Notes: generated by a model not told the origin, from the sequence alone. A DNA stretch of 64,000 bases from Streptomonospora litoralis (GCF_004323735.1 NZ_CP036455.1:5389101-5453100), one strand, 5' to 3'; shown: positions 1-8,306, counted from the first letter of the stretch. Program-made: numbers and translations.

Positions 1-44
1 CGGCCACCCTCGCTAGGCGGTCCGGCGCGGCGCGCACGGCGCAC

Positions 45-75
45 TTGAGCTGGAGTGCACTCCAGTCCCTAGCAT
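45..75 (+). promoter_or_regulatory. MerR-type promoter/operator for SDR gene
   Basis: TTGAGC (45-50) and TAGCAT (70-75) are separated by exactly 19 bases, the overlong spacer that MerR activators correct. The perfect 16-base palindrome CTGGAGTGCACTCCAG (50-65) fills the spacer. The -10 ends 7 bases before the ATG at 83, so the transcript is probably leaderless. The matching MerR gene is presumably left of the window. Confidence 0.7.
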
Positions 76-82
76 CGCCGAC

Positions 83-1087
83 ATGACAACGAACCAGTCA
101 CCGCAGCACAAGCTCGGCTCGGGATTCGGCGCCGGGACCACCGCCGGGGAAGTTTTGCAAGGAGTCGACCTCAGCGGCCGACTCGCCATCGTCACGGGCG
201 GCTACTCCGGGCTCGGCCTGGAGACCACGCGCGCCCTCGCCGAGGCGGGAGCCCGCGTCGTCGTACCGGCCCGGCGCCGGTCGGCCGCCGAGGAGGCCGC
301 CGCCGGGATCGGTGAGCAGTCCGGTGCCGAGGTCGCGGAGCGCGTCGAGGTGGAGCAGCTCGACCTCGCCGACCTCGACAGCGTGCGCCGCTTCGCCGAG
401 GACTTCCTCGACTCCGGCCGCAGCGCCGACATCGTCATCGACAACGCCGGGATCATGGCCTGCCCGGAGACTCGCGTCGGCCCGGGTTGGGAGGCCCAGT
501 TCGCGACCAACCACCTCGGCCACTTCGCCCTGGTCAACCGCCTCTGGCCGGCCATCTCCGGCGGCGGGGGCGGCCGCGTCGTCTCGGTGTCGTCGCGGGG
601 GCACCACCGCTCCCCCATCCGCTGGGACGACGTCCACTTCGAGCAGGGCTACGACAAGTGGGCGGCCTACGGCCAGGCGAAGACCGCCAACGTGCTCTTC
701 GCCGTCCACCTCGACGCCCTGGCGAAGGACGCGGGAGTACGGGCGTTCTCGCTGCACCCGGGAGGCATCCTGACGCCGCTGCAGCGGCACCTCGCTGCAG
801 AGGAGATGGTGGCCGCCGGGTGGATCGATGAGCAGGGCAACCAGATCAACCCCAACTTCAAGACACCCGAGCAGGGCGCGGCCACCCAGGTGTGGGCGGC
901 GACGTCCCCGCAGCTGGCCGGCATGGGCGGCGTGTACTGCGAGGACTGCGACATCGCCGAACCGGTGCAGGAAGGCGACGAGCACACGTCGTCGGGAGTG
1001 CGCACCTACGCGATCGACCCGGACCAGGCGGCCCGCCTGTGGAACCTGTCGGCCGAGCTGACAGGCGTGGACGCGTTCGCGCGGTAG
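83..1087 (+). CDS. SDR family NAD(P)-dependent oxidoreductase
   Basis: This is a classical-type short-chain dehydrogenase/reductase of 334 residues. The cofactor-binding motif TGGYSGLG is near residues 38-45, followed by DNAG near 121-124 and a downstream YGQAK catalytic Tyr/Lys motif (Tyr near 195). The N-terminal 30 residues precede the Rossmann fold and resemble the retinol-dehydrogenase/WWOX-like group common in actinomycetes. The substrate is not predictable. The ATG at 83 has no Shine-Dalgarno sequence, which fits a leaderless mRNA from the MerR-type promoter directly upstream. MerR-controlled oxidoreductases usually answer redox or small-molecule stress; that role is an inference. Confidence 0.9.
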   Translation: MTTNQSPQHKLGSGFGAGTTAGEVLQGVDLSGRLAIVTGGYSGLGLETTRALAEAGARVVVPARRRSAAEEAAAGIGEQSGAEVAERVEVEQLDLADLDSVRRFAEDFLDSGRSADIVIDNAGIMACPETRVGPGWEAQFATNHLGHFALVNRLWPAISGGGGGRVVSVSSRGHHRSPIRWDDVHFEQGYDKWAAYGQAKTANVLFAVHLDALAKDAGVRAFSLHPGGILTPLQRHLAAEEMVAAGWIDEQGNQINPNFKTPEQGAATQVWAATSPQLAGMGGVYCEDCDIAEPVQEGDEHTSSGVRTYAIDPDQAARLWNLSAELTGVDAFAR

Positions 1088-1134
1088 CGCAGGGCGAGCA
1101 GGCGGGGCGGGTGTAGAAGCGCCCGGTCGAGCCG

Positions 1135-1731
1135 CTACACCTGCGCGGGGCCGCCCTCAGCCATCCCCCAGCGGAAGTTCTTGAACGACCGCGAGGGGGT
1201 CGGCCCCCGCTGCCCCTGGTAGCGCGACCCGTACCGCGCCGAACCGTACGGGAATTCCGCGGGCGAGGTGAGCCGGAACATGCACAGCTGCCCGATGCGC
1301 ATCCCCGGGTAGAGCTTCATCGGCAGGGTTGCCACGTTCGACAGCTCCAGGGTCACGTGCCCGGAGAAGCCGGGATCGATGAACCCGGCCGTCGAGTGCG
1401 TCAGCAGCCCGAGCCGCCCCAGCGAACTCTTGCCCTCCAGCCGGCTGGCGATGTCGTCGGGCAGCGCCACGACCTCATAGGTGGATGCCAGCACGAACTC
1501 CCCGGGATGCAGAATGAACGGCTCGTCCCCGTCCGGCTCCACCAGCCGGGTCAGCGCAGGCTGCTCCACCGCGGGGTCGATGTGGGGGTACTTGTGGTTC
1601 TCGAACACCCGGAAGTACCGGTCCAGCCGAACATCCACACTCGACGGCTGGACGAGCCCGGGGTCGTACGGATGGATCTTGACCCGCCCGGACTCGATTT
1701 CAGACCTGATGTCGCGATCGGAGAGCAGCAC
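1135..1731 (-). CDS. dcd: dCTP deaminase
   Basis: Deaminates dCTP to dUTP for dTMP synthesis; actinobacterial forms may be bifunctional and release dUMP. The protein (198 aa from the GTG at 1731) shows the trimeric dUTPase-fold hallmarks: [16 protein letters not shown] near the N terminus, [11 protein letters not shown] with the phosphate-binding serines, [19 protein letters not shown] with the catalytic Glu, and a C-terminal [10 protein letters not shown] tail. The length matches the family. An upstream ATG would add 22 residues with no homology pattern, so the GTG beginning [13 protein letters not shown] is preferred; the GGAGG lies almost against it, so the exact start is not certain. The gene stands alone, converging on the SDR gene. 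Confidence 0.93.
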   Translation of the reverse strand: MLLSDRDIRSEIESGRVKIHPYDPGLVQPSSVDVRLDRYFRVFENHKYPHIDPAVEQPALTRLVEPDGDEPFILHPGEFVLASTYEVVALPDDIASRLEGKSSLGRLGLLTHSTAGFIDPGFSGHVTLELSNVATLPMKLYPGMRIGQLCMFRLTSPAEFPYGSARYGSRYQGQRGPTPSRSFKNFRWGMAEGGPAQV

Positions 1732-1872
1732 CCTCCAGAACCTACCGCCTCGACCAGCACCGACCGGTTCAGCCCTCCCCAGCCACCACCCGGCCAACCG
1801 GTTACCCGTCGGGCGCCGAGTTCCGGTATGCTGTCCCCGTCAGCGAAGACGCCAGAGGGCGTCGGCAGCGAC

Positions 1873-1943
1873 GCGGATGTAGTTCAATGGCAGAACTTCA
1901 GCTTCCCAAGCTGATAACGCGGGTTCGATCCCCGTCATCCGCT
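1873..1943 (+). tRNA. tRNA-Gly (anticodon CCC)
   Basis: A 71-base cloverleaf: acceptor GCGGATG pairs with CATCCGC followed by discriminator T; the anticodon stem TCAGC/GCTGA closes the loop TTCCCAA, giving anticodon CCC; the T arm carries GGTTCGATCC. CCA is not encoded. It is the likely attachment site of the integrase relic just downstream. Confidence 0.95.
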
Positions 1944-1950
1944 CTGTACG

Positions 1951-2000
1951 AAAAACAGTCCTGACCTGCGATGATTCATCGAACAGGCAGGGCTGTTTTT
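1951..2000 (+). terminator. Rho-independent terminator after tRNA-Gly
   Basis: AAAAACAG (1951-1958) pairs with CTGTTTTT (1993-2000), with further CCTG/CAGG pairing inside and a T5 run ending the right arm. A classical intrinsic terminator, unusual in this GC-rich window. Confidence 0.75.
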
Positions 2001-2177
2001 GCGCTTAGGGTGCACCACCTCGCGCGGGCGGATCTGCGGTGCAGACTCCATCCCGTCATCCGGCCCGAGGTGAGGGTGCACCAGGGTGCACGGAACCACC
2101 CCGCCGGCCACGAGAACCTCCGAGGTGCTCGACCACTGCCAGGGCACACTGACGAAACAGCGCCTCACGCCCTGGGG

Positions 2178-2590
2178 CCAGGCACCTTCACACTCGGCGC
2201 CCCCAAGACCAAGCAGTCCCGGCGCCGCATCGCCCTCTCACCGCGCACCATCGCCCTAATTCAGCCGCGTCTGGAGGGCAAGGATCCCGAGGACTACGTG
2301 TTCACCACCGAGCAGGGCGCCTGGTGGCGCCACTCCTCCTTCTACAACCGCCGCTGGACCAAGGCCGTCCAACGCGCCCAAGCCGCCGGCCTGACCAAGA
2401 GGCCCCGCATCCACGACCTGCGCCACACTCACGTCTCCTGGCTCATCGAGGAGAACGTCCACGCCTTCAAGATCCAGCGCCGCCTGGGACATAAGTCCAT
2501 CACCACCACCATGGACCGCTACGGCCACCTCGTCACCGACCTGGACGACGACCTGCTGTCCGCCATGAGCCACCGCCGCTCCTTCAGTAG
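2178..2590 (+). pseudogene. Tyrosine recombinase/integrase, C-terminal fragment
   Basis: Only the C-terminal catalytic half remains. The reading frame from about 2178 gives KTKQSRRRIALS, then IHDLRHTHVSW (box II HxxR), RRLGHKSITTTMDRYGH (the second conserved His plus the nucleophile Tyr). The N-terminal arm-binding and core domains are missing: upstream sequence back to the tRNA shows no integrase-like pattern. The 3' end runs at about 2583 into a fragment of an unrelated gene on the other strand. Position immediately 3' of tRNA-Gly is typical of integrative elements, so this is probably the scar of a lost element. The catalytic residues remain, but a protein lacking the N-terminal half should not be functional. 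Confidence 0.75.
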
Positions 2591-2766
2591 GAACTCCGGG
2601 GTAGGGTCCATGCGCTGCATGCGCACGGCCGACTCGTCCCCGAGGCGCCACATTCGATTGCCCCAGCCGCCCTCCACCTCGCGGATGGCCAGTTCTGCGA
2701 GGTCTGGATGTTGCTCCTGCAGCAGGTCGCGCGGTCTGCGATGATTTCGTTATCGGAGTCGGTCAT
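2583..2766 (-). pseudogene. Aminoglycoside phosphotransferase N-terminal fragment
   Basis: Reading the minus strand from an ATG at 2766 gives MTDSDNEIIAD; after a one- or two-base shift the sequence continues DLLQEQHPDLAEL, REVEGGWGNRMWRLGDE and AVRMQR. This is the N-terminal nucleotide-binding lobe pattern of APH/choline-kinase-like phosphotransferases (GGWxNxxWRLGDxxAVRxPR). The sequence stops abruptly where it meets the integrase relic near 2583, so the catalytic HGD and DFG lobes are gone. A broken remnant with no expected activity. Confidence 0.6.
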
Positions 2767-2840
2767 GCGCAGTCACAGTACTGAGGCGGCAGGCGGAGCC
2801 CTGTGGCTGGTCCGCAGGTCCGGCGAATCCGGCGACACTG

Positions 2841-2862
2841 CCGCGGGATCTGAAGCCCGCGG
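2841..2862. terminator. Possible hairpin downstream of SDR gene
   Basis: CCGCGGG (2841-2847) and CCCGCGG (2856-2862) enclose an 8-base loop, 106 bases past the SDR stop. There is no T tract, so the terminator role is tentative. Confidence 0.3.
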
Positions 2863-2967
2863 AGGTCGCCGGACCTTCGCCTCGGGGCCGCGCTGTCCGA
2901 AGGCCCTCAAAGACGCAGTCCAGAGGTTCGCGGCCCAGTATGTCGGCGGTGTGCGGGAAGGCCCGCC

Positions 2968-3696
2968 TCAGGCCGCCGTCAGCGCCGCCAATGCGCGATC
3001 CATCGCGGCGTTGAACTCTTCGGGCGTCAGCGGCAGCCGCGACTTGACGTCCCGGCTCCACCGGTCGGCGAGGACCTCGGCGGAGCCCGACTCGACACCG
3101 TCGAGCGCCGCGTCGGCCAGGTCCGACGGCGCGATCTTGTCCACCTGCCAGCCCGCGGCCATGTCGGTATCGGCGAGGCCCAGGTGCACCGCCGTGACGA
3201 GCGTGTTCTGTGCGGCGAGTTCCAGGCGGACGGAGTTGCTCATGGCCCACGCGGCGGCCTTGGTCAGGTGGTAGGCGCCTGCGCCCTTGGCCCCGAACCA
3301 CGACATGGCGGAGAGGACGTTCACGATCGCGCCCCCGCCGTTCGTCGCGAGCGTCGGCGCGAACTCCCGGATCATTCCCAAATGCCCGAACATGTTGGTC
3401 TCCAGTTCGCGCCGCACCGCGTCCTGCGAACCGGCCACCAGGTCGGCCCCCGTCTGGATCCCCGCGTTGTTGACGAGCAGTGAGACGTCCGGAGCGGCCG
3501 CGGCGGCGGCGCTCACGGATGCGGGATCGGTGATGTCGAGCGCCAGCACCTCGACGCCGGTCAGGTCCACGGTCTCCGGCCGGCGGGCCGTGGCGTAGAC
3601 CTTGCGGGCGCCCCGTTCGAGCAGGCGCTGGGCAATGGCGCGGCCCAGGCCGCGGTTGGCTCCGGTGACGAGGGCGACTGAGTCGTTGATGTCCAT
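2968..3696 (-). CDS. SDR family oxidoreductase (MerR-paired)
   Basis: A 242-residue short-chain dehydrogenase. The glycine motif TGANRGLG lies near residues 11-18, NNAG near 81-84 and YHLTK near 145-149, all canonical for classical SDRs. The substrate is unknown. The ATG at 3696 begins MDINDSVALVTGANRG; the longer in-frame extension upstream is antisense to the MerR gene and is rejected. The gene is transcribed away from a MerR regulator at 3772, with a MerR-type operator between them, so it is very likely activated by that regulator. It is unrelated in detail to the first SDR in the window but has the same regulatory layout. Confidence 0.9.
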   Translation of the reverse strand: MDINDSVALVTGANRGLGRAIAQRLLERGARKVYATARRPETVDLTGVEVLALDITDPASVSAAAAAAPDVSLLVNNAGIQTGADLVAGSQDAVRRELETNMFGHLGMIREFAPTLATNGGGAIVNVLSAMSWFGAKGAGAYHLTKAAAWAMSNSVRLELAAQNTLVTAVHLGLADTDMAAGWQVDKIAPSDLADAALDGVESGSAEVLADRWSRDVKSRLPLTPEEFNAAMDRALAALTAA

Positions 3697-3735
3697 GCCC
3701 GGTACGCTAAAACCTGACGTCGGCGTCAGAGGCAA
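3697..3735 (-). promoter_or_regulatory. MerR-type operator between SDR and MerR genes
   Basis: The inverted repeat CTGACG-tcgg-CGTCAG spans 3714-3729. On the minus strand it sits between TTGCCT and TAGCGT, spaced 19-20 bases, just before the SDR start. This is the expected architecture for MerR activation of the SDR gene, with possible autoregulation of the divergent merR. Confidence 0.6.
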
Positions 3736-3771
3736 GTGCTGGTCGTCAGGGCTGGAGTGAGAGGCATCACC

Positions 3772-4149
3772 ATGACCGTCACGGAGACCGCGGCCGGGCG
3801 ACTGCTCCGCATCGGGGAGGTGGCACGTGCCGCCGGCGTCTCGGTACGCGCCCTGCGCTACTACGAGCAGCAGGGACTGCTCACCGCGGAGCGCAGCCCA
3901 TCCGGCCAGCGCATCTACCGGCAGGACGCCGTCACCCTGGTGCGCTTCATCCAGCAGATGTACGCCGCCGGCCTGACCAGCCGAAGGATCGCCGAACTCC
4001 TTCCGTGCTGGGACTCCGGACACACCGACGCCGAGCAGCGGGCGATGCTGCACGCCGAACGCGCTCGCATCCAGGCCAAGGTCGACGGCCTGCAGGACGC
4101 CCTGGACCGCCTCGACGAGGTCATCGGGATCACGGACACGCACCCGTAA
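3772..4149 (+). CDS. MerR family transcriptional regulator
   Basis: 125 residues from the ATG at 3772. The winged helix-turn-helix is plain: LLRIGEVARAAGVSVRALRYYEQQGLLTAERSPSGQRIYRQ within residues 10-50, followed by a helical dimerisation segment (residues 75-120). No N-terminal cysteines of SoxR type and no metal-binding cysteine pair are visible; the single Cys in LLPCWDSG follows the DNA-binding domain. Such small MerR proteins paired with SDR or aldo-keto reductases are common in actinomycetes. An earlier in-frame start would add 12 residues of no recognisable pattern. The gene is divergent from the SDR at 3696. Confidence 0.9.
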   Translation: MTVTETAAGRLLRIGEVARAAGVSVRALRYYEQQGLLTAERSPSGQRIYRQDAVTLVRFIQQMYAAGLTSRRIAELLPCWDSGHTDAEQRAMLHAERARIQAKVDGLQDALDRLDEVIGITDTHP

Positions 4150-4154
4150 GCGCG

Positions 4155-4385
4155 GACGGACCGCATCGCCGGGTCGCCGGTGTAGACGGGGCCGAACTCG
4201 CCCACCCACACGTGCAGGCCGTGCTCCAGCATGTAGGCGCTGCGCCGCCGGAAGGTCTCTTCCAGCATGTCGCGGTCGACGTACTTGGCGCGGCTCACCC
4301 CCGGGTAGGGTCCATCGTCGACGAACCCCGGAAGCGCGTAGTCGTGGTTGGTGTAGACGACGTTCTCCCACGGTTCGACGACTGT
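4155..4385 (-). pseudogene. Glycoside hydrolase family 5-like fragment
   Basis: The minus strand encodes VEPWENVVYTNHDYALPGF, then RDMLEETFRRRSAYMLEHGL and VWVGEFGPVYTGDP. WVGEFG carries the nucleophile Glu pattern of GH5/cellulase-like enzymes, but the rest of the barrel is absent. The left end runs into the tail of the MerR gene and the right end meets the start of another truncated frame near 4384. It is a relic and probably inactive. Confidence 0.5.
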
Positions 4386-4689
4386 GACGGATGTCGGCGC
4401 GCTGGCCGTGCACGCCGAGGAGTCCCGCCCCGGCGGTGAACTGCTGCGCGGTGGATCGCGGGACGCCGCGGTGCGCTACGCGGCTGTGTTCGCCCAGCTA
4501 ATGGCCGAGTTGGCCGCACTGGGTGAGTCCGCCGTCACTCCGCCGACGCCGAACCAGCGCTGGGTGGGCTGGGACCATGCGGATTCCGGGGTGTGGCCGG
4601 CGATCCCCGAACTGGACGCCGACTTCGAAGCGCAGAACCTCCGCCGGCACGGTGCGAAGGTGTGGGCCGTGCACGGCGATCCCCGCTGA
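4384..4689 (+). CDS. Hypothetical protein, probably truncated
   Basis: A 101-residue frame with strong GC bias in third positions, hence likely a real coding stretch. It contains YAAVFAQLMAELAALGE, PNQRWVGWDHADSGVWP and LRRHGAKVWAVHG. I do not recognise the family. No ribosome binding site is seen before the first ATG, and its beginning coincides with the broken end of the GH5-like relic, so this may be the 3' end of a larger gene cut at the same breakpoint. No function is proposed. Confidence 0.4.
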   Translation: MTDVGALAVHAEESRPGGELLRGGSRDAAVRYAAVFAQLMAELAALGESAVTPPTPNQRWVGWDHADSGVWPAIPELDADFEAQNLRRHGAKVWAVHGDPR

Positions 4690-4808
4690 GCGGTGGCGCC
4701 GCCCGTGCCCAAGCGGCCGACCGCCTCCGCGGAGCGAGGGCCTGACGCTCCGGGTTCGGCGTGCCCGCCTGGGGGTATACAGCCGAACAGGTTCGATGAG
4801 GATCGATT

Positions 4809-6629
4809 TCAGCTTTTCCCTCGCTGGCGCAGCGCGTCGAGCTGGTCGAGTGTTCGGCGCGTTCTGACGTGCTCGGTCCCTAGCACCCGTTGCTGCAGTT
4901 CCAGCACCGCTTCGAATTCGTCTTCGGCGGTTCGGGTGTCGCCGCTGCGTTCCAGCAGTACCTTGGCCAACTCATAACGGGTCGCGAGAGTCTGCGGGCT
5001 TGTGGGGCCGGGGACGTCCTCGAGCACGCCGAGCACAGCGCGAAACGACTGCTCGGCTTCGTCGAGATTGCCCTGGCTCAGCGCAACACGGCCCAGCTCA
5101 TGGCGTGAGAGCATCGTCCCGACATCCCGCGGTCCGCACGCCTGCTCACGCAGCCGCACCACTTCCCGAAATTCTGCTTCGGCCGCGGCGAAGTCGCCTT
5201 GTTGGAAGGCGACGAGCGCGAGGCCGTGCCGTCCGGTCCATGGATGCCATCCGCGCACGCCGGCCTCCTCGAGTTCACTGACCCGGCGGAACTCGCGCTC
5301 CGCCGCGCCCCAGTCGTCGCGCCGCACTGCAATGCGCCCCAGTTCATGCCGGGTGAGCAGCACGCCGGAAGCCTCTGCACCATAGGTCTCCTGCCAGTCG
5401 CGCAGCACGGCATTGAACAACTCCTCGGCCTCATCGGTAGCTCCACGCTCCAGCACCGCATAGGCCAATCCGAACCGCGCCGCCAACGTCAGCACATGCT
5501 GCGCGCCCAGTTCCCGTTCGCGCGCTTCGCAGATGCAGCGATAGGCCGCGGCCTCCACCGCGAGGTCCTCACCGCCCGGAGCAGCGATGAGCCTGTGCAC
5601 AGCAGCGGCAACACCGAACGCGCCCTCACCCAGGCGCGTCCGAGCCACCTCGCTTACGAGTGGATGCAAGGACACGGTGACGTCGGCTCCCGCTCCGTGG
5701 ACCTCCACCAGCCCGTGCGCACGAAGACTGTTGACCGCCCGCTCCAATACCCAAGGCGTCAGCTCCTGGGGACCGGCATCGACGACGCTGCCCCTCAAAA
5801 CCTCACGCGGTAGGTGCTCCCAGGCGACGTGCAGGCCATCCACGCTGAGAAACGACAATACCTGCAGCAATGGGCGCGCTTGCGGAACCTCGTCGTCGAG
5901 TAGAGACAGCGAGAACTCCCAGACGCGACTCAGAAGCCCGCGTTCGGCCTCGCCGGCGTCACCCTGGACGGCAAGTACCGGCTCCGCCAACGCGTCGAGA
6001 TCGTCCAGTGAACGGTTCAACAGCTCCAGAGCAGCCTCATAACGCGCGTTCCCGGTCCGGTAGGCACCCACAACACTGCCGAGCAGCCGCAATGCCAGCG
6101 GGATCCCCCCGACCCTTCGCGCGACCTCCCCCGCCGCAGCCGGAAGACGAAATGGACCGGCATCGGGACCGGCCGCGTGATCGTTGAAAACGGCGATGCT
6201 GTCCTCGTACCCGAGCGGCACAACGCGCAGGAGGTGGGCGGGCCGCCACAGTTCGGGCCGGTCGATGCGCGTGGTGACCAGGGTCAACCCGGCGCGGCTG
6301 CCGCGGATCCAGGCGTCTTCGTCGCCGGGGCGCCGGCCGTCGCAGAACTCCACCGGCCGGTCCACGTTGTCGAACACGATCAGCCAGCGCTGCGAGCTGC
6401 CGTGCAGGTGCCGCCACACCCACCGCCGTGCCGCGACCGGAGTGGCCTTCATCTGCTCTGCCTCGGCTTGGGAAGCTCCGAGTTCGATCGCCACGCGCAG
6501 CATGGCGTCCAGGACCGACTCCGGCCGGAGCCAGAACACTGCAAGACCGTCCTCGGACGCCCGCTGCGCCACCGCAACCCGCGGTAGCGACCCGCACCCC
6601 GCAGTCGGCCTGGGAGCCGCCATAAGCAT
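4809..6629 (-). CDS. TPR-repeat protein with degenerate NB-ARC domain
   Basis: About 606 residues. The front half matches the NB-ARC/STAND ATPase layout: VAVFWLRPES-like strand (here GLAVFWLRPES), WLIVFDNVDRP (Walker B-like), LTLVTTRID, then GGIPLALRLLGSVVGAY (the GxPLA motif). The place of the P-loop reads AGCGSLPRVAVAQRAS, lacking GK[ST]. The back half has tandem tetratricopeptide repeats with recurring HELGRIAV/HELGRVAL and EAEQSFRAVL segments, which are protein-binding. Such NB-ARC-TPR proteins are frequent in actinomycetes as signalling or conflict proteins. The start is uncertain (ATG at 6629 or 6623), no Shine-Dalgarno is clear, and any effector domain that would lie upstream is missing, so the gene may be N-terminally truncated. 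Confidence 0.65.
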   Translation of the reverse strand: MLMAAPRPTAGCGSLPRVAVAQRASEDGLAVFWLRPESVLDAMLRVAIELGASQAEAEQMKATPVAARRWVWRHLHGSSQRWLIVFDNVDRPVEFCDGRRPGDEDAWIRGSRAGLTLVTTRIDRPELWRPAHLLRVVPLGYEDSIAVFNDHAAGPDAGPFRLPAAAGEVARRVGGIPLALRLLGSVVGAYRTGNARYEAALELLNRSLDDLDALAEPVLAVQGDAGEAERGLLSRVWEFSLSLLDDEVPQARPLLQVLSFLSVDGLHVAWEHLPREVLRGSVVDAGPQELTPWVLERAVNSLRAHGLVEVHGAGADVTVSLHPLVSEVARTRLGEGAFGVAAAVHRLIAAPGGEDLAVEAAAYRCICEARERELGAQHVLTLAARFGLAYAVLERGATDEAEELFNAVLRDWQETYGAEASGVLLTRHELGRIAVRRDDWGAAEREFRRVSELEEAGVRGWHPWTGRHGLALVAFQQGDFAAAEAEFREVVRLREQACGPRDVGTMLSRHELGRVALSQGNLDEAEQSFRAVLGVLEDVPGPTSPQTLATRYELAKVLLERSGDTRTAEDEFEAVLELQQRVLGTEHVRTRRTLDQLDALRQRGKS

Positions 6630-7299
6630 CTCGTTCTCGGAGGTGCTGTGGTTCACCCTCGGCTTGAGCATCCTCGGACTGGCCCACAACCTCCCCCGCG
6701 GCCGCCGCAGGCGGCCGATGAGCTGGCCCCCTCGTCACCGCCGTTTCCGCGGTCGGCGCTGTGGCACCGGTCTATTCCGGAGTCGGCGGGGCTGTTCAGC
6801 GCCGTTCGAAGTCGGTGACCCGCCGCGTGCCGTTGGGGCGCGGGTGCCCGGGTTGCCACCTACCGCTGCCCTCGGAGCCGGGCGAGATCGCCCGGCCCCG
6901 ACTCCGTCTACTGCGCCCGAGGCACCGCCTCCACACGCACGTCAGGTGACGGGCGGTGCATTCGTCCATCGAGCCGCAAGCGATCGAAGACCTCCAGCGA
7001 GAAGGCACCGTGCGTCGGATAGCGGCCGCTCCGCAGTCGCATGCCTCGGACTCACTTGAGATTTATGTCACATAAGCGGCCTTTACTGCCGCTGAACAGG
7101 GGTTTTACCGGGGCAAGCGACGGAGGCAAACGGCTAGTCCCATTTACCTCAGAACGTCGCACTCATACCGGTTCAGGGCATCTCGCTCATCTCGCCCTGG
7201 AGCCGCCCACACGAACAGCTCCCGCCGTTGTCAACCCTGTGGCCTGCGACGGAGCACGGTCACGCCGCGGCAAAGAAGGTCACGTCTCGGTTACATTGG

Positions 7300-7348
7300 C
7301 TGGCGGCGCCGACTTGGGCAGCACAAAACCCCAGGTCGACGCCGCCAG
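7300..7348. repeat. Imperfect 19-bp inverted repeat (hairpin)
   Basis: Left arm 7300-7318 and right arm 7330-7348 match at 17 of 19 positions around an 11-base loop. There is no T tract. It could fold in RNA of either strand or be a protein-binding palindrome; its role is unknown. Confidence 0.6.
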
Positions 7349-7411
7349 CGGACGCGGTCGGCAACGGAGCCGCACCGTCGACGCGAAGGGGGCACTCCCA
7401 CTACGCCCGTC

Positions 7412-7431
7412 CCGGCGCCAGCCGGCGCCGG
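7412..7431. repeat. Perfect 8-bp hairpin
   Basis: CCGGCGCC and GGCGCCGG enclose AGCC. Flanking CACTCCC...CTACG and CGTAG...GGGAGTG segments on either side could extend the structure to about 7393-7470. Confidence 0.45.
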
Positions 7432-7665
7432 AATCGGCCGGATGTGTGCCGTAGTGAGCGGAACGGGAGTGTGAGCGGTGCCGGTCATCCCACCGGCTTC
7501 CGACCACACCACTGATACCCATCGCTCCCGTTCGGCCGGTGCCCCCGCTACCGCAACGATGCGCCTAGGCACTGCTCCGGATAAACCACTGCCCGGTTTC
7601 CCGGAGCACAGCGCGAACCCGTGCCGACTGCGCCCTCACTTCTGACTTACGAGGAGCACATACCC

Positions 7666-8238
7666 ATGCGAAAGATGTACAAAACCCTCATCGCAGCAGC
7701 AGCGATCCCCCTTACCGCTGTGATCACGACCATCGGCGCCTCCCCCGCCGCAGCCGGCCAGTACTCGGTGAACCCGTGTGTGGAGGGCGGCCCCACGAAG
7801 AAGGACAACAAGCTCGCCGAGGAGTTCAACAAAACGTTGGAGGACGACCTGGCGGGACATATGGACGGCTACCGCGTTACCTGCGCCAAGGCCGTGATCG
7901 ATGCCGTGCAGGAGCGCGACCTGGGCAAGCACGCCGCCGAAATCGCCATCACGACGAGCATCGTCGAGACCCACCTGCAGAACATCAACATCGAGGTGGA
8001 CCACGACAGCCTCGGCCTGTTCCAGCAGCGCGCCCACTGGGGCTCGGCGGGCGACCGACTCGACCCCGAGTGGGCCACCGACGCCTTCCTCGACGAGATG
8101 TTGCGCATGTACCACGGAGACAGCTGGAAGGACGGCCTGATGGGCGACGTCAGCCAGGCCGTGCAGCGTTCGGCCTACCCCGACCGGTACCAGCCCATGA
8201 CCGACGACGCCGAGACCATCGTCGACAAGCTCTGGTAA
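7666..8238 (+). CDS. Secreted lysozyme-like/peptidoglycan-associated protein
   Basis: 190 residues. An N-terminal Sec signal peptide (MRKMYK, hydrophobic core to about residue 25, then SPAAAGQ with a likely AxA cleavage site) directs export. The mature part contains TTSIVETHLQNI, SLGLFQQRAHWG, PEWATDAFLDEML and QAVQRSAYPDRYQP, a signature of actinobacterial secreted lysozyme-fold domains that often accompany peptidoglycan hydrolases. Glu in SIVETHL is a candidate catalytic acid by position. The start ATG at 7666 has GAGGAG about 9 bases upstream; an earlier ATG-like start would disrupt the signal peptide. It converges with the RelE/UvrD gene. Function at the cell wall is likely, the exact reaction unknown. 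Confidence 0.75.
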   Translation: MRKMYKTLIAAAAIPLTAVITTIGASPAAAGQYSVNPCVEGGPTKKDNKLAEEFNKTLEDDLAGHMDGYRVTCAKAVIDAVQERDLGKHAAEIAITTSIVETHLQNINIEVDHDSLGLFQQRAHWGSAGDRLDPEWATDAFLDEMLRMYHGDSWKDGLMGDVSQAVQRSAYPDRYQPMTDDAETIVDKLW

Positions 8239-8306
8239 AGCGCTGCTTGCACCGCCGTGCGGCACAAGGGACGCACTGACGGGTCTCTCTGCGGCCCCCG
8301 CATGCG

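Larger units (their letters stand above)
6630..7665. other. Gap of about 1 kb without a convincing gene
   Basis: No frame here shows consistent coding bias or a known domain. The stretch holds a large imperfect hairpin (7300-7348) and a perfect 8-bp hairpin (7412-7431). A short minus-strand frame near 6920-7045 resembles a gene end but cannot be named. The last part should contain the promoter of the secreted-protein gene at 7666. Confidence 0.5.
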
